Below, one piece after another: positions 10,549-22,638 of a DNA stretch of 64,000 nt (its first letter is position 1; each line of letters begins with the position of its first letter). Made by a program: the position numbers and the translations under genes. The notes beneath the pieces are model-generated. The model was not told the origin of the DNA and did no database searches. It worked only from the letters and a program-made list of their open reading frames with translations. This DNA comes from Sipunculus nudus. Its lineage: Eukaryota > Annelida > Sipuncula > Golfingiida > Sipunculidae. The stretch lies in assembly GCA_026874595.1 (NCBI GenBank), contig CM049307.1, forward strand, positions 79,398,643 to 79,462,642, written 5' to 3'.

Positions 10549-11618
10549 TATAAATGTATTAATAGTTAACCCCTCACAAGTATAAAGTCAAGACTTTAAA
10601 GGTGTTTGTTAAGTGTATTTAATACACATATCTTTCCAACACTACCCCAGACACATAAATATAAATCTCCCTTCTTTTCTGGTCAAAGTAACACAAACTG
10701 CATTTCTAGGTTAATAATCATGACAACTGCAGCACAACCTGTTACAGGTGGGACAGAAAAAATATTTTATTTTGACCTAGACATCATAATAGGTACAAAA
10801 TCCAAGTTACTTCTTAATGTAAACTCTCTACGGTACCCTTTTGAAATTATTCAGCAGCATATATGTAGCTGATTATTAATGTCTGCATGGTCATAAAATT
10901 AACGGGTTTAACTGTGGACATGTCGCAGCTGGGACAAAATGGCCTATAATTTGCTGTGGATAGAAACATCTTTTCTATTACTCTAGGAATTGATGGATGT
11001 TACTGTCTGCATCATCCGTGTTATTCTTAATAAGTAACTGCCTTACAAACAACCTGATTTTTCTTTCTATAACCTCAGACAATATCATGTACAGATTTAG
11101 AGCAATTGGCCAAATAATGACCTTAATTCAAGTATGTACATTGGAGCGTTATAGGGGAATATTGGATTCGTAGGTCTAAAGGTTTCAAAATGTGCTGTCT
11201 AACAGATTTACAGACGGACGGACAGACAGACAGAAAAGACAGACAGGCAATGGGAGAAGGGGGTGAAGTGCTACCAATGGTATGGTTTGCATCCTTAGCA
11301 TAGTTTACCGGCTAAGGCAGGGTGAAAACCTTGCCATAGGCTAATTAATTAGGGGAGAGGGCTTGTAAGCCAGCCCGCAGCTAATTAATTAATGACAGGC
11401 TGGGGCAGTACTGGGGTAATGTTTGTACAGTGGTGGCACAGGGTACTTCACAATTTAGCAAAAGCATTTAAGTAAATATGTTGCATCCTATAAATCCTAA
11501 TCTTACAAAGGGTTTTTAATCAATGCTAAATGGGCAGTGTCCCTGATCGGTTGATGAACATTCATAATGCATATAAATTACATTTGCATATAGTCAGTTA
11601 CAAAACCCTTGTCGGCAT
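10549..11618. other. Intergenic, no gene recognised
   Basis: AT-rich. It contains a 'gacggacggacagacagacag' type run (11214-11235) and two CTAATTAATTA blocks about 50 bp apart (11340-11390). No coding region is supported. Confidence 0.6.
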
Positions 11619-11628
11619 GTTTTTTAGT

Positions 11629-12675
11629 AGACTGGCCCAGTCAATGAAATGGCTCTTAATTGTTGCCTCTGACAAAGAAACCAAACGTTCTCTCACTGTA
11701 TCGCACGTATAGTGTCGGTATCGCAATCTCTTGGTTACTTCTATAACTAATTACCACTCGCTGACCCTCTTATTTCATCGACTGGTAAACTTGGGCCGTA
11801 CCGGACAGTCAGCGCCATACATCACCGCCTCGCTGAACTAAGGTCTTTCACAGTGAAGTGCAGAGTAATTATAGTGGTCTTTCCCAGAATCTTTTTTTTT
11901 TAAACCAACATGGGTTATCCAGTAACCGCCTATTGTGGGCTTCTAGCTTGCTATTTATATACCCATTTAATCAGTCTTAATATTTTAAGGTCCTCGGCTA
12001 TTTTGAGTACGGCAAGACTTTTTAACACTATAATATAACCCTCAGCCTCAGTGAGTCAGAGTGTCACCGTTTATCAGACCATCGCTTTCCAAGGCAGGTC
12101 GGTTTGAAAATGTATCTCTAGCTCAGCCAATCAGCGCGAGATATTCAGGTTCACATGCGACAAACGCATTCATGTACCGGCTGGCTGAAACAATCAGCGT
12201 GTTGGCAACTTAACAGGGGCAGGGCTTTCAAGCTTGAACACTAACAAATACACCGCACAAAACAGATGTGACAGTGTCTACAATGCACTTTCATCTGGCC
12301 CATGGACCGTAGTGTTGGACAGCAGAGATATATCATAGGACACGAAGGTCCATGTACAGACTTTCTGTAAACATGATTTCAGTGCGAATGTTACAAGTGG
12401 GTTGAGCTGTCTATTGCCATTTTGACCGCTGCTAGCGTCCACATAGCAACGATGCCATTCACAGGAGGCGTGGCAGCCTGAAATGCTAATGTGAGGGAAT
12501 CGTCAGGAGCCTTGTGTCGCCTTAATATTTAAATATCAGGGATTAACCATACGGACTTTACAGGGCTTTAGTGATAAGAGCTGGTACTGAGTTACGACTA
12601 TTGGCACATGGAAAAACGTTTTATTTTAAGCATTTTAGTAGTAAACGTAAATACACTATAGCCCAGGCAGGGCTA
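11629..12675. mobile_element. Non-autonomous DNA transposon, 10-bp TSD (MULE-like), long copy
   Basis: The element begins AGACTGGCCCAGTC and ends GCCCAGGCAGGGCTA. It is flanked by an exact 10-bp duplication GTTTTTTAGT at 11619-11628 and 12676-12685. The same ends with a different 10-bp duplication occur at 59146-59395, which fixes the boundaries. Each end can form a small hairpin (CTGGGCCAG type; AGCCC..GGGCT). No ORF of note lies inside. A 9-11 bp duplication is typical of Mutator-like elements; the superfamily call is inference. Confidence 0.8.
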
Positions 12676-12685
12676 GTTTTTTAGT

Positions 12686-13780
12686 GATAATTATTTTAAG
12701 AATATTCTTTAAATAGGAACAGCTGAATATATAGCTCCAGCAACCTTTGGACAAGAAAGGTTTACACTGCTTTACTTGTATAAAAAATTATCCCGGAAAT
12801 ACATGCAGACACAGGTACTTGGACGGACTATAAATAATAATTATTTCATAAAGGTTTTGGATAGATTTATCATATGTAAATAATATTCAATGTATGAACT
12901 CTAATTATCTGGCATATATCAGGGGCGGAATTTAGAGGGGAGGGGCTCAGGGGGTGCGCGGCCCCCTTTTTTTCGACCTTACCATAAAAACCTGGGAAAA
13001 CTCAAAGTACACCAAGTGTTTAGAACAGTAACAATGTATGTTTTGTTTATAATGCATTTAAGCGACCTCAGGGTGCACGATTACAACCTTAATTTTTAAA
13101 AAATGTGTACACCTGGGCCATTACAACACCCCCCCCCCCCCCCCCCATTCTAAATTCCTTTATCTAACCCTGAATATAAAAATTTCATTTTAATAAAATA
13201 TATAGGAATAAATAATATTAAATCATTCAGGGGCAGGAGAAAGTGTATAAAAAAATTAATAATGTAGTGGATACTGGAAGGGAATCTAAAATGTTTTTAA
13301 TTTTAAATATTTTTAGTCTGTAATGATAGAATAATCCCTGACATTTGGTTTTATAAATAAACAGATAAATAATTAATGGGCAAAAGTGCCAATACCATTA
13401 GTCATTACATAACATAACAATGGACCATATGAAGGCAAACTATAGCTCAGTTGACTTATAGTCAGCTGAGCTAAAAAGAAATATACGAGGAGTTTTAACC
13501 CGCCGAGTCACTGAAAACAAGAAGTTTCACCAGGACCGTTTGAGATAATCAAGGATGTTTCAAGGACAATGACACAGGCTGAACACATTTGACGGGGCCA
13601 TCTTCAGAGTTCAAGTTTCGCCTGTTTAGTTCTCTGATTTTGTGCTGTGGGATAGGCAATTGACAATGGGTGTATTCAAAAATAGTAATAGGGGCATTAT
13701 TATCATTTTAATACAACATACCTGTGCCATCGGTGTGAAGAATTCCTCGCTTTTTGCTTCATGTGTCGTAAAAAGGACGC
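12686..13780. other. Intergenic, AT-rich; no gene recognised
   Basis: Contains a GGGGCGGAATTTAGA block (12922 on), akin to the GGGCGGATCC repeat family elsewhere in the window, and a poly-C run near 13131-13146. Nothing coding is supported. Confidence 0.6.
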
Positions 13781-13790
13781 TGCTTCTCTG

Positions 13791-13823
13791 TCACGTGACG
13801 CTACACGTGATCGCGTGACGTCA
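13791..13823. promoter_or_regulatory. Clustered E-box and CRE sites in a CpG-rich patch
   Basis: TCACGTGA (13791-13798), CACGTG (13804-13809) and a perfect palindromic CRE TGACGTCA (13816-13823) lie within 33 bp, in an unusually CpG-rich block for this AT-rich region. It is about 1 kb upstream of the transporter-like fragment. Promoter function is inference. Confidence 0.4.
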
Positions 13824-13973
13824 ACACTGGGTGCGGTTACTATATTTAGACGCGGGACCTCGTTAATGCTTCATGGTCTGAACTACAGATGGCGCTCCGT
13901 TTGGACCTTGAAATCGTGCACGCAAAGATATTTTTTACAAAAGCCATTGTGAAATTAATGTCACTGTATTTTG

Positions 13974-13976
<3 letters not shown>

Positions 13977-14021
<45 letters not shown>

Positions 14022-14039
14022 ATATATATATATATATAT
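13977..14039. repeat. (TA)n microsatellite with one TC interruption
   Basis: Alternating TA over 63 bp with one interruption near 14020. Confidence 0.95.
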
Positions 14040-14292
14040 TAACAGCATTTTACCGTTAATTCGTACCATTTACCACTGTAATAAATACTATTAGCTGATT
14101 TCTAAAACTGTGACTTAAGTAAATTTATTTGTTCAGTCTATTCAAGCTTTATAAAATTTATCTCATTAGTGTTAATTTAGTAATAATGTATTATCACAAA
14201 TTTTACTGAATTTGATGAAAATTTGTATATAAACTGGATATTACAATGATCGATTGGTCTTAATTCTGATATATTCTAGGTTTATATTTAGA

Positions 14293-14293
<1 letters not shown>

Positions 14294-14362
<69 letters not shown>
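14294..14362. repeat. (TA)n microsatellite
   Basis: Uninterrupted TA alternation, about 34 units. Confidence 0.95.
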
Positions 14363-14364
<2 letters not shown>

Positions 14365-14880
14365 CGTGAAAAAGGTTTTCTCGAAAACCCTTTGCGATAG
14401 AAACCTTTTGTAAAAGGGTTCCTTGACCATATAGGTTCCTGTTGTTACAAGAAACCCTTTTCCGTAACCAAAACCATTTCAAAACCTTTAAGAAACCCTT
14501 TATTTTTTACAGTGTACTGTTGACTTGACCTCCCCTCCCCACTGCTCCGGGCCACCTTGTAACTAGTGGTCGATACGTCTTGGGGTCGATTTGTCCTGCT
14601 CAGCCCATTGCTGCGGGTCCCCGCTAAGCAGTTGCCCCTTTATCGTTAATTGAACATTAAGAATAACCATATTGATTTATATCTGAAAATATTCATTCAC
14701 AAACAAACTAAAGTCTCCCGATTGTCTCTTACTAAACGGCTATGGAATTTTGTATGTATATAATCACTTCTGACATATCACATTTGCAGTTCTTTAACAA
14801 TGTATAAGATTAAATGATCTTTCTTCATACATACAATTAACAATCAACCGGCTGACTTTAGCTTCTTTAATGAAGGAAAC

Positions 14881-15338
14881 ATGTCGGTGCATGATGAAGG
14901 TTTTGATGGGATATCTTCGGACGCTGAAGACATCGAGCCAGGATACTCATCTTGTGAACCCATGTCAGTGTGTGACAAAAAAGTGGTTACCTCCGCCAGT
15001 CTCACCCAAGGATCAATCGAAAAAGAAGATCCAGTGAAGTAAACGCAAAAAATAATGCAACTACAGAAATTGTGAATGCAAGAAATAACATGTACAGTTC
15101 AGATTATGAATCCCAAGAGAACGCGAAGACATTGGCTCACAAAGATAATAAACCATCAGATGACAGCTTGGAAACATGGTTAAGCTACCTTGTTCTTGCC
15201 GTATGTTTTGCAACCTTTGCTGTGTCGGACGGGGTACTTTTTCTGTACGGAATTATATATCAAGACCTAAAGTCAAGTTTCGACACTGACAGTTCCAGTC
15301 TGGCCCTGCCGTCTTCCGTACAAACCTCGGTGTTATGA
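14881..15338 (+). pseudogene. Monocarboxylate-transporter-like (SLC16/MFS) N-terminal fragment
   Basis: An open frame ending at 15338 encodes a polar N-terminus, then LSYLVLAVCFATFAVSDGVL, FLYGIIYQDLKSSF and DSSSLALPSSVQTSVL. This has the pattern of MCT transmembrane helix 1 (a hydrophobic stretch with SDG, then LYG and a following SS..S loop). The ATG at 14881 opens an acidic leader (MSVHDEGFDGISSDAEDIEP) in another frame that stops at 15042. The downstream frame is closed by a stop just before the A6 run near 14970, so a one-frame shift at that run could join the two. The downstream frame alone can start at ATG 15090. Only a weak donor (TCG|GTGTTA) exists near the end and no further MCT exons were found before 17.3 kb. 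It is a broken gene fragment, or a first exon whose partners lie elsewhere. Confidence 0.45.
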
Positions 15339-15825
15339 TCCAGCAATGGGGATGATTACACATCCAGGACCCGCAGGTGCGGTAGACATCGGGCCTGGGT
15401 GACAACTGGATACTAAATAAAAATGATAGGAAGCGAGTGCTACCGCCCTTTCAAGTAGTAACAAACCGTAATGGAAACTTTGCAGATGTACATATACTTA
15501 GTTTAAGAATTAGATAAGTCAGCATTAAAAAAATATAAAAAAAGGAATAAAACCGGATGTTTGCACGTTATACCAGAGCCCACTCATGAATGGAAGGTGT
15601 ATATAGAATGACGAGTTCTTTCTTTTAGAGTGATGGGGCAGCAATAGAGAACTCTACGCAGCAGTAAAAAAATGTCTTTCTGTGCGTTTAGAAGGACCAA
15701 AAAGACACCAGCACTCTGATATACAATTTTAAAGTGATATCAGGATGACAGGTTCAACATCAAAAGAACAAATCATTTACTTGATAAAAATTCTGATTAG
15801 AATGTTCCATATGAATGGAAAAGTA

Positions 15826-15826
<1 letters not shown>

Positions 15827-15873
<47 letters not shown>
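15827..15873. repeat. (TA)n microsatellite
   Basis: Alternating TA, about 23 units. Confidence 0.95.
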
Positions 15874-15875
<2 letters not shown>

Positions 15876-15903
15876 TCCTAAGTAGAATCCTGTGCTTGCA
15901 CAC

Positions 15904-16319
15904 TGTTAGAAAAAGGGTATTTTTTTATAGGTATGAAAAGGGTTTTTTAAGTGTCCAAATACAAACACCCTTCTTAAGGTATTTTGAAATACCTTTTATA
16001 AAATAACTTATTAAAGGTATTTCAAAAATAAAATGCAGATTCATATCTGTAATTTCTGCAATTATCGGAATATGTCCCAAAAACTGACGAGAGAGTCTCA
16101 CACTTAGTGCCCGCTGATATTTTCCTCTCTCCCGGCTCCAAACACAGCCCCTATTTATAGCCTTATATAGCCGAAGTCCAGAAACTTCCATTCCGGAACC
16201 TTCAAGACTACACCGAACTTTTAGAACACAATGAACGTGCTGTGTTTTTAATCTCTGTGAGCAAGCCAGATATAAAAAAGTGCGGTTCCCATAGCAACGC
16301 ACAGGGTTTGCGCCTAACA
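15904..16319 (-). mobile_element. Candidate solo LTR, distantly like the Gmr1-like LTR at 38 kb
   Basis: The segment is bounded by TGTTAG and CTAACA. Read on the minus strand it has a TATAAATAGGGGC box followed by GAGCCGGGAGAGAGG. The LTR at 38041-38810 carries, in the same order, 'tatttata', 'ctctcccctctcggctc', a 'cgctgtgtttct' block and 'ccatggcaacg'; here the matching phrases are 'gtgctgtgttttta' and 'cccatagcaacg'. No target duplication was seen. Confidence 0.4.
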
Positions 16320-16964
16320 CGAATCAGAATGCCGGGCGCATAATAAAAAGATACACGTAACACAGCCCATACGGGATCGACCATGTGATGCTTTTATAGT
16401 CGCACGCGACGTGACGTCGTACCTTTCACAAAAGAATAAGTTCCAGTTAATGAAAGAGTCCACTGTTTGTCTGTTGTCTTCTGTGGTGTTACGCTTCCAC
16501 TCTCTCCGTACGATTGTCCCCCTGTGTTCTCTGGTGTCCTCACAACCGGTAACTTGTAGCCGTCATCATCGTCACTACAGAACCACATTACAGTATGTAT
16601 CAGTCAACAACGAACATGTCACATATTCTTTCCTGTATAAATCGTAATTGTGGGATGCCAAGAGGGCAGTTTATATGTTTTTATGATACATGATAAGTTG
16701 CTGCGGGATATTTGTTACGTGTAAATGTTATGATATTAATCCTTCCATGCATTAACAGCAAATGTTGCCGCTGTGTACATTAAGCTTGTGTGTACTGGTA
16801 CTTAAGAAAATATAAGCATTATAAAAACAGCCTTCACATCTGAACAATATTGTCAGACGAGCTGAAGAAATAAATGATAAGGAGCAGATGATTAATAAGT
16901 AGATTCATTATGGGCCTTGTTTACTGAGACACCCCTTCCCGGAAAATAATTAAAGAATCCCGGT

Positions 16965-16967
<3 letters not shown>

Positions 16968-17033
<66 letters not shown>
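16968..17033. repeat. (TA)n microsatellite
   Basis: Alternating TA, about 33 units, just upstream of the receptor gene. Confidence 0.95.
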
Positions 17034-17036
<3 letters not shown>

Positions 17037-17302
17037 TAAACAACGTGCGCTGCCTCCATATGTAAGACTATAAAACTGGTGATATAAGATTACATGTTTC
17101 AGCTAACTCACATTAACATGCAAAAGCATTTCATATTCACTGATATTGACATGGACTTTGTGTAGGGTCGCCTGATAATTTTAAGACCTCTCCTTATACA
17201 ACTTTCATACAAAATTATTTATTAAATGACAATAATTACACTATATCATTCATATATGTTATATATATATATATATATATGTTTTATTTTGCTTTTATTC
17301 AG

Positions 17303-17454
17303 ATGGGTTGGCTATGAGCAGACGACATTTTATGACAACACAGTATCATTGAACAGACGACATATTACGACAATCGTCATGGACGGAAGGCGCGTAATCA
17401 CATTGTGTCTCCTCATCTCCATGGTATTCGCGTGTTACGACAACGACGCTGAAT
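17303..17454 (+). CDS. iGluR-like exon 1: 5' UTR end and signal peptide (CDS from 17379)
   Basis: The acceptor TTTTGCTTTTATTCAG ends at 17302, so a UTR exon lies upstream. A four-codon upstream ORF (ATG GGT TGG CTA TGA) opens the exon. The main ATG at 17379 gives MDGRRVITLCLLISMVFACY, a clear signal peptide with likely cleavage near residue 18-19. Donor GAAT|GTATGT, phase 1. Exon 2 starts in the matching phase. Confidence 0.75.
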
Positions 17455-18572
17455 GTATGTTTACGCGTTTTATAATGATTAATGGTCCATATTCTGCACC
17501 AGATTTAGATCCCAAAGGAAAATTTCTTAGTGAAGCCTTTCCATTTAAAACCGACCACCTTTTTTCTTGTTTTTTTTTTATTTCCCATATAATAGTGGGT
17601 AATTAAACATGTATACACCCCACTAACAATTTTGCAACGTTTACGTCTGCGACTATATAGAAATCAGGATCCCAGCGGAGTATCCTTCGAAGCTCAAATT
17701 ACTACTCAAGTTCCAGATAATTTTACATATACGGGCTATATAAAATGCTCAATTCAACAATATAAATCTTGATAGGCCAAAACAGGTTCGTTTCTATGGT
17801 ACCATGCGTCAGTGTATACTCCCGCTTCAAACATTTTGATTTTGATTTTCACTTGAATTTTCTCATATTGAGCTCCAGGGAATTTGACATTCAAGAAGTA
17901 AAATAATAAACATATTATGAAAATTTCCCTTTGCTATTTTGTCTTTTCCTGACTTTACTAAACAAATAATGTTATTATCATGATGTCCCCCGATTATCTG
18001 AAAATAAAAAGTTGCAGAGAATTCGACAGGTTCCACTCATTCATGAAAAAAATTGAGAAACATAACGTTTTTTGCCACACAAATCATTATACAAAGCAGT
18101 TATCTTAATAAATAGATTTAAATTACTTAGTTGAGGAACAAGATGATTGAATATACCAGGACATCAACATTATCTTATATCCATTAACACTCTCTTCAAA
18201 CAAACAATTATTCATAAAGAAACATTCAAGATAATATGAGCAACATTACGAACAAAATTCATATAAATGCAGTAACACAAAATCTACATGGAATCAACTA
18301 ATTTTGATTAGTAATTCAATTATGTAATGGTTTGGCTAGAAACACACAGACGCAAAATGATTAAGTTTATAACAGAAATTGCGCCGTTGGCCAATTAATT
18401 AATTGCTGGACAAGATCTGTGTGGATGTATTTTTTTTTCACACTGACCACACTGATTTGATTTTGTCCGTTTCACAAAATTCTCGCCCGTACAGGGAAAG
18501 TGCCACCAACCGGCAGGCAGAATTTATCAAGCGAACAGAGCAGACCTGTTAACCTGCAAATTTACCTGTCGA

Positions 18573-18637
<65 letters not shown>

Positions 18638-21600
18638 ATATATCATGGAATTTATTGCAGTCGGATTCACGGTGGTTCGGATTTCTTTGGTTCACTCTCA
18701 CGATTTTGTGTTCGCTTCAGTGATGAGGTAGTTTATATATAAATCGTTTCCGTTTGAAGCAGGAGTGATGTGCGCTCGCTCAAGCCCAAAACACACTAAC
18801 GCGCGCGTCAAGCGTCAAATCCGGAAAAAAAGTCGCTCCACACTATTTATCATTGATGAAACAGACTAACGCGCGCGTCACGCTCCTGGAGCGATTTATG
18901 ACGCGTGACGGGCGCTTGCCGCGTGGGGATTTCTGATAACTTAAGAGGGGGTTTCCCTCCCCAGCAGTCGCATTCTATATTAAACTGCGGATGAATCTGT
19001 AACTGAGTTCTGTCATATGAATACACATTTTATCACAGATGCATATTTGTACACAATTAATTCAATGCTGATTATCAAAATTATTATCTTTACAAAGATA
19101 AATAAAAATATAATAGGTGCTTGGTTAATACCATCCAATCTGAAGCGTGTCGTGCGCTTTGTAGCCGCAGTGTGTTTTACAGTTGTCGCGAGCCTATCGC
19201 GTTAGTCTGTTTTAGGCTTCAGTTTGACAGATGGCCCCCGATGATGTAACCTTGAATGCTGGTAAGCTGGCAGGGCGTCACTGTCGGCGTTAATCGCACA
19301 TAGTGATAGATTCATAAGCACTGATAGAACTGCCGTGATTATCCAACGACCACTGCAGGCATATTTTAATGACTGAATTACAGACAGAACGGTCTGAGGA
19401 CTGCAGTCAGAATTTAAATGAGTGGGTCCTATTTCTCTGGGAGTCGGTCAGTTACATGGGTACAGAATGGACTCGAACTGCGGAGATGGTATTAATTTAT
19501 GGACCCTTCGTCAGCTCCACTAATTGCCTTTTTTAGTTCCATGTCTTATATTTCTTTGAAAGAGGTAACAAAATGTGGTTGAATGCATTGCGAGTGAAAA
19601 GTTTTATAAACAACAAAAATCATCCAGGCTTGATGATAAATACTTTCAAGCTCCAAACAGTTCATATGAATGGTTTCGAAGAAATACCTCCGTCAATAGC
19701 TGTTTATATTAAAGGGAAAATGTACGGAACTCTTGAATGGCACGGGATGAGCGTAAAAGGGCGTTCCCACTTCCATGAATTGATCTCCGGATGCGCTACC
19801 AACAGGTAACAAATTTCCGCGCGATTCGGCCCAGATGACATGATAATGCATAAGTTGAATCAGACACGAAGCATTACCTAGCTATTACGAGTTCATAACA
19901 ATAAATCTGCAGTTTGTGTCAAAGGAGCCACTAGTTACAACGAATAACAAAGAACCACCGAGCCTGCTACGAACATCATAGGCATTCGAAACGATATATA
20001 GCGAACACATGCGAGCTACGCATCAGTTATATGTACTGTAAGCATTCTTGCGGTCCGCTAGAAATAAGCTAACGTTATATGTTTGGGGGCGGGGGGGGGG
20101 GGGGGGGGTCTACTTAAATGAGGCGTGAAAGAGGTTTGCATCACTCGGAGTCAAACTCTTGTATTCTTCACGTTATTTCACTGGCAAAATATGGACAAGC
20201 TTGTACAAGGGCGTATAGGATATTAAGTGATCGTAAGATACACTGCTCATATGACGTTCACACGCTGGACATAGCACATTCACATTTTGCCTGTTATAGT
20301 AGAATATCAAAATATAATATAATCAGCGTGGGTGTTAATATCCTTTGTGTGTGAATGTCACATGATGCGTGGGTGAATTCCCGATGAGGTCATATTTTCT
20401 GGGATATACCAGAGATCAAGGTTGTGTTCAAACAGTGTATTTTTATCCGTTTTAAAATTTCCATACCAAGAGTGATCTATTAAACATGCTTCTATCTTCA
20501 CCTTGAGCAGTGTGTTAATGGAAACAAGTGAGCTTTTTAGAACTGTTAGTGTCTGGCTGTGTTCGTGGATTAATCAGTTATCAAAATTGTGTGAAACACA
20601 ACCTATTTTGAACTGTATTTCAAATATCTAATTTTCATACAAAGCGATATATCGCCCATATGCTTCCACATTTACATATTGTTTCTGGGACATTTAGATG
20701 CAGGTATGTGAGGCATTGTAAAACATAAACCGAGTGTGCGAAATGATTGTGTGTGAATGCCCTACGAGATGCTTGTGAGTGCTGTGTGCGGCGCCATGGG
20801 CACACAAGGATTGAAGGGGCCATATGCACGTAGATTGACATTGATTTTTGAAACGCGAAAGAATATATATTGATAATTATAAAGAATGAGAGCCTCTTTT
20901 AACAAATTATGTTAAAATATATTTCATTTTTAATGTTACAAAAACTGGTTCAGGAGTGTCCAACCTGCATATTAGTCATTTTTGTTTCGCAGGAGCTCTT
21001 GATTGCTTTTAAACAGCAGAACTTGCTTGACGTCAGAAAGATCAGTTGATTGTTATAATAAATCAATTATGATGATTACATGGGCTCATTTACTGTCATT
21101 TGGTAGTGGTAACTGCGGATAATTGTATCGATGTAAAGCAAATTCTGCATTATAGAGATGATATTCTTTGTGCAGCTGCAAACATAGGAGGGCGCACATG
21201 AATATTCAATGAGCATAGGGTTTGTGTATCAAGCAATTACTTTTTAATCATCAGAGGATGGGCTGGTTTTATTATATGTTTTTCAAGTTGTTAACATTCC
21301 ATATAAAAATATCTGAATTTATAAACGCTACATTAGAGTGTAATTTCTACCGGACTAAACTATGTTTATCCATGTTAAGACTGCGAAATCACGCTGTCAC
21401 CGGGTACCAAACAGCAATGAAAATTATACTACTAACTGAATATTCCTTTGTGTCGCAGATGTAATGTGTATGAAGATATTTTTGAGTAAGAGCTTGCAGA
21501 AATTAGAGGGGATGGGAGGGGGGGGGGGGGTTATGAGAAAAATGGCTTCGTATATGAACATACTATGTGGAGTTTCCGATTAGTAGCGTGTAGGGGGCCG

Positions 21601-22117
21601 TCATGAACGGATTCTCATGAAATTTCAGGGCATTTCGGGAATGGGCATTTCGGATTGTGGATCAAGCATATTCTCCCCATTCAGGGCTTTATCAAGTAAT
21701 ATTTACAAATGCACGAATGAACATTGGAATCTTGGCAAAAAATAAGTGAATGCAGAAAAGGTCCAGCCTCATGCTCCGCGCAGTGTGGCCTGGCCATCTT
21801 TTCAAGTCACGGTCGAGCACTTAGAACCTGCAAGTGACATTGTCTAATGGTTATCTGCAATATGGCTTGTGCACACCAGCAATTTCAAATAATAGCACAG
21901 CTGCAGAGTAACTCTAAGAGTTACAAATTTAACCTACGAAATTTAACAATTCGTCAAAATGTTTTGAACCGACTCAAAGCTAAAATCGATGTCTTCGTAT
22001 CGGGGGCCCCCATTCGTAGAAGTGTTATAATTACTGTGTTTCCTCATTTACGACTCGGTTGCCCATTGGTTAGACCTCTGTCCAAAAGGTATCGTTTCTA
22101 GAATTAGTCAAACAGAT

Positions 22118-22172
<55 letters not shown>

Positions 22173-22575
22173 ACGAAGACATATTGCTCAGGGGAAAATA
22201 CTGGGCCGATTTGGGATTCGAAGCCATGTCGGTGGTGCAAATGTCCGGCGTTCCAACCGCTTCGCCAGAAAAGCTAACTTCACTAGCGAGACAGTTCGGT
22301 CCGCTTTTATGTCACCCCGTAACATATACCCTCTTAAGAGCGTTCTGCTATCAGAACAAGACTAATTTTCCCAGGAGTCACACTTTGATGAGTTTATTCC
22401 CTGGGCCACAAAGTTTACCGTCATCCTGGACGAGCCCCCATTTTGTTACGAAGACAAATTGCTCAAGGGAAAATACTGGGCCGATTGTATACGGTGGCAT
22501 TCCAACCGCTTCGCCAGAAAAGCAAGCTTCACTAGCGCAACAGTTCGGTCCGCTGATGTCACCCCGTTACAATAT

Positions 22576-22638
<63 letters not shown>

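Noticed and set aside
19465-19525. Possible tRNA gene or SINE head on the minus strand (GCAGTTCGAGTCC with TTAGTGGAGC upstream)
   Set aside because: A and B box-like words are present, but no cloverleaf stems could be formed, so it was not called.
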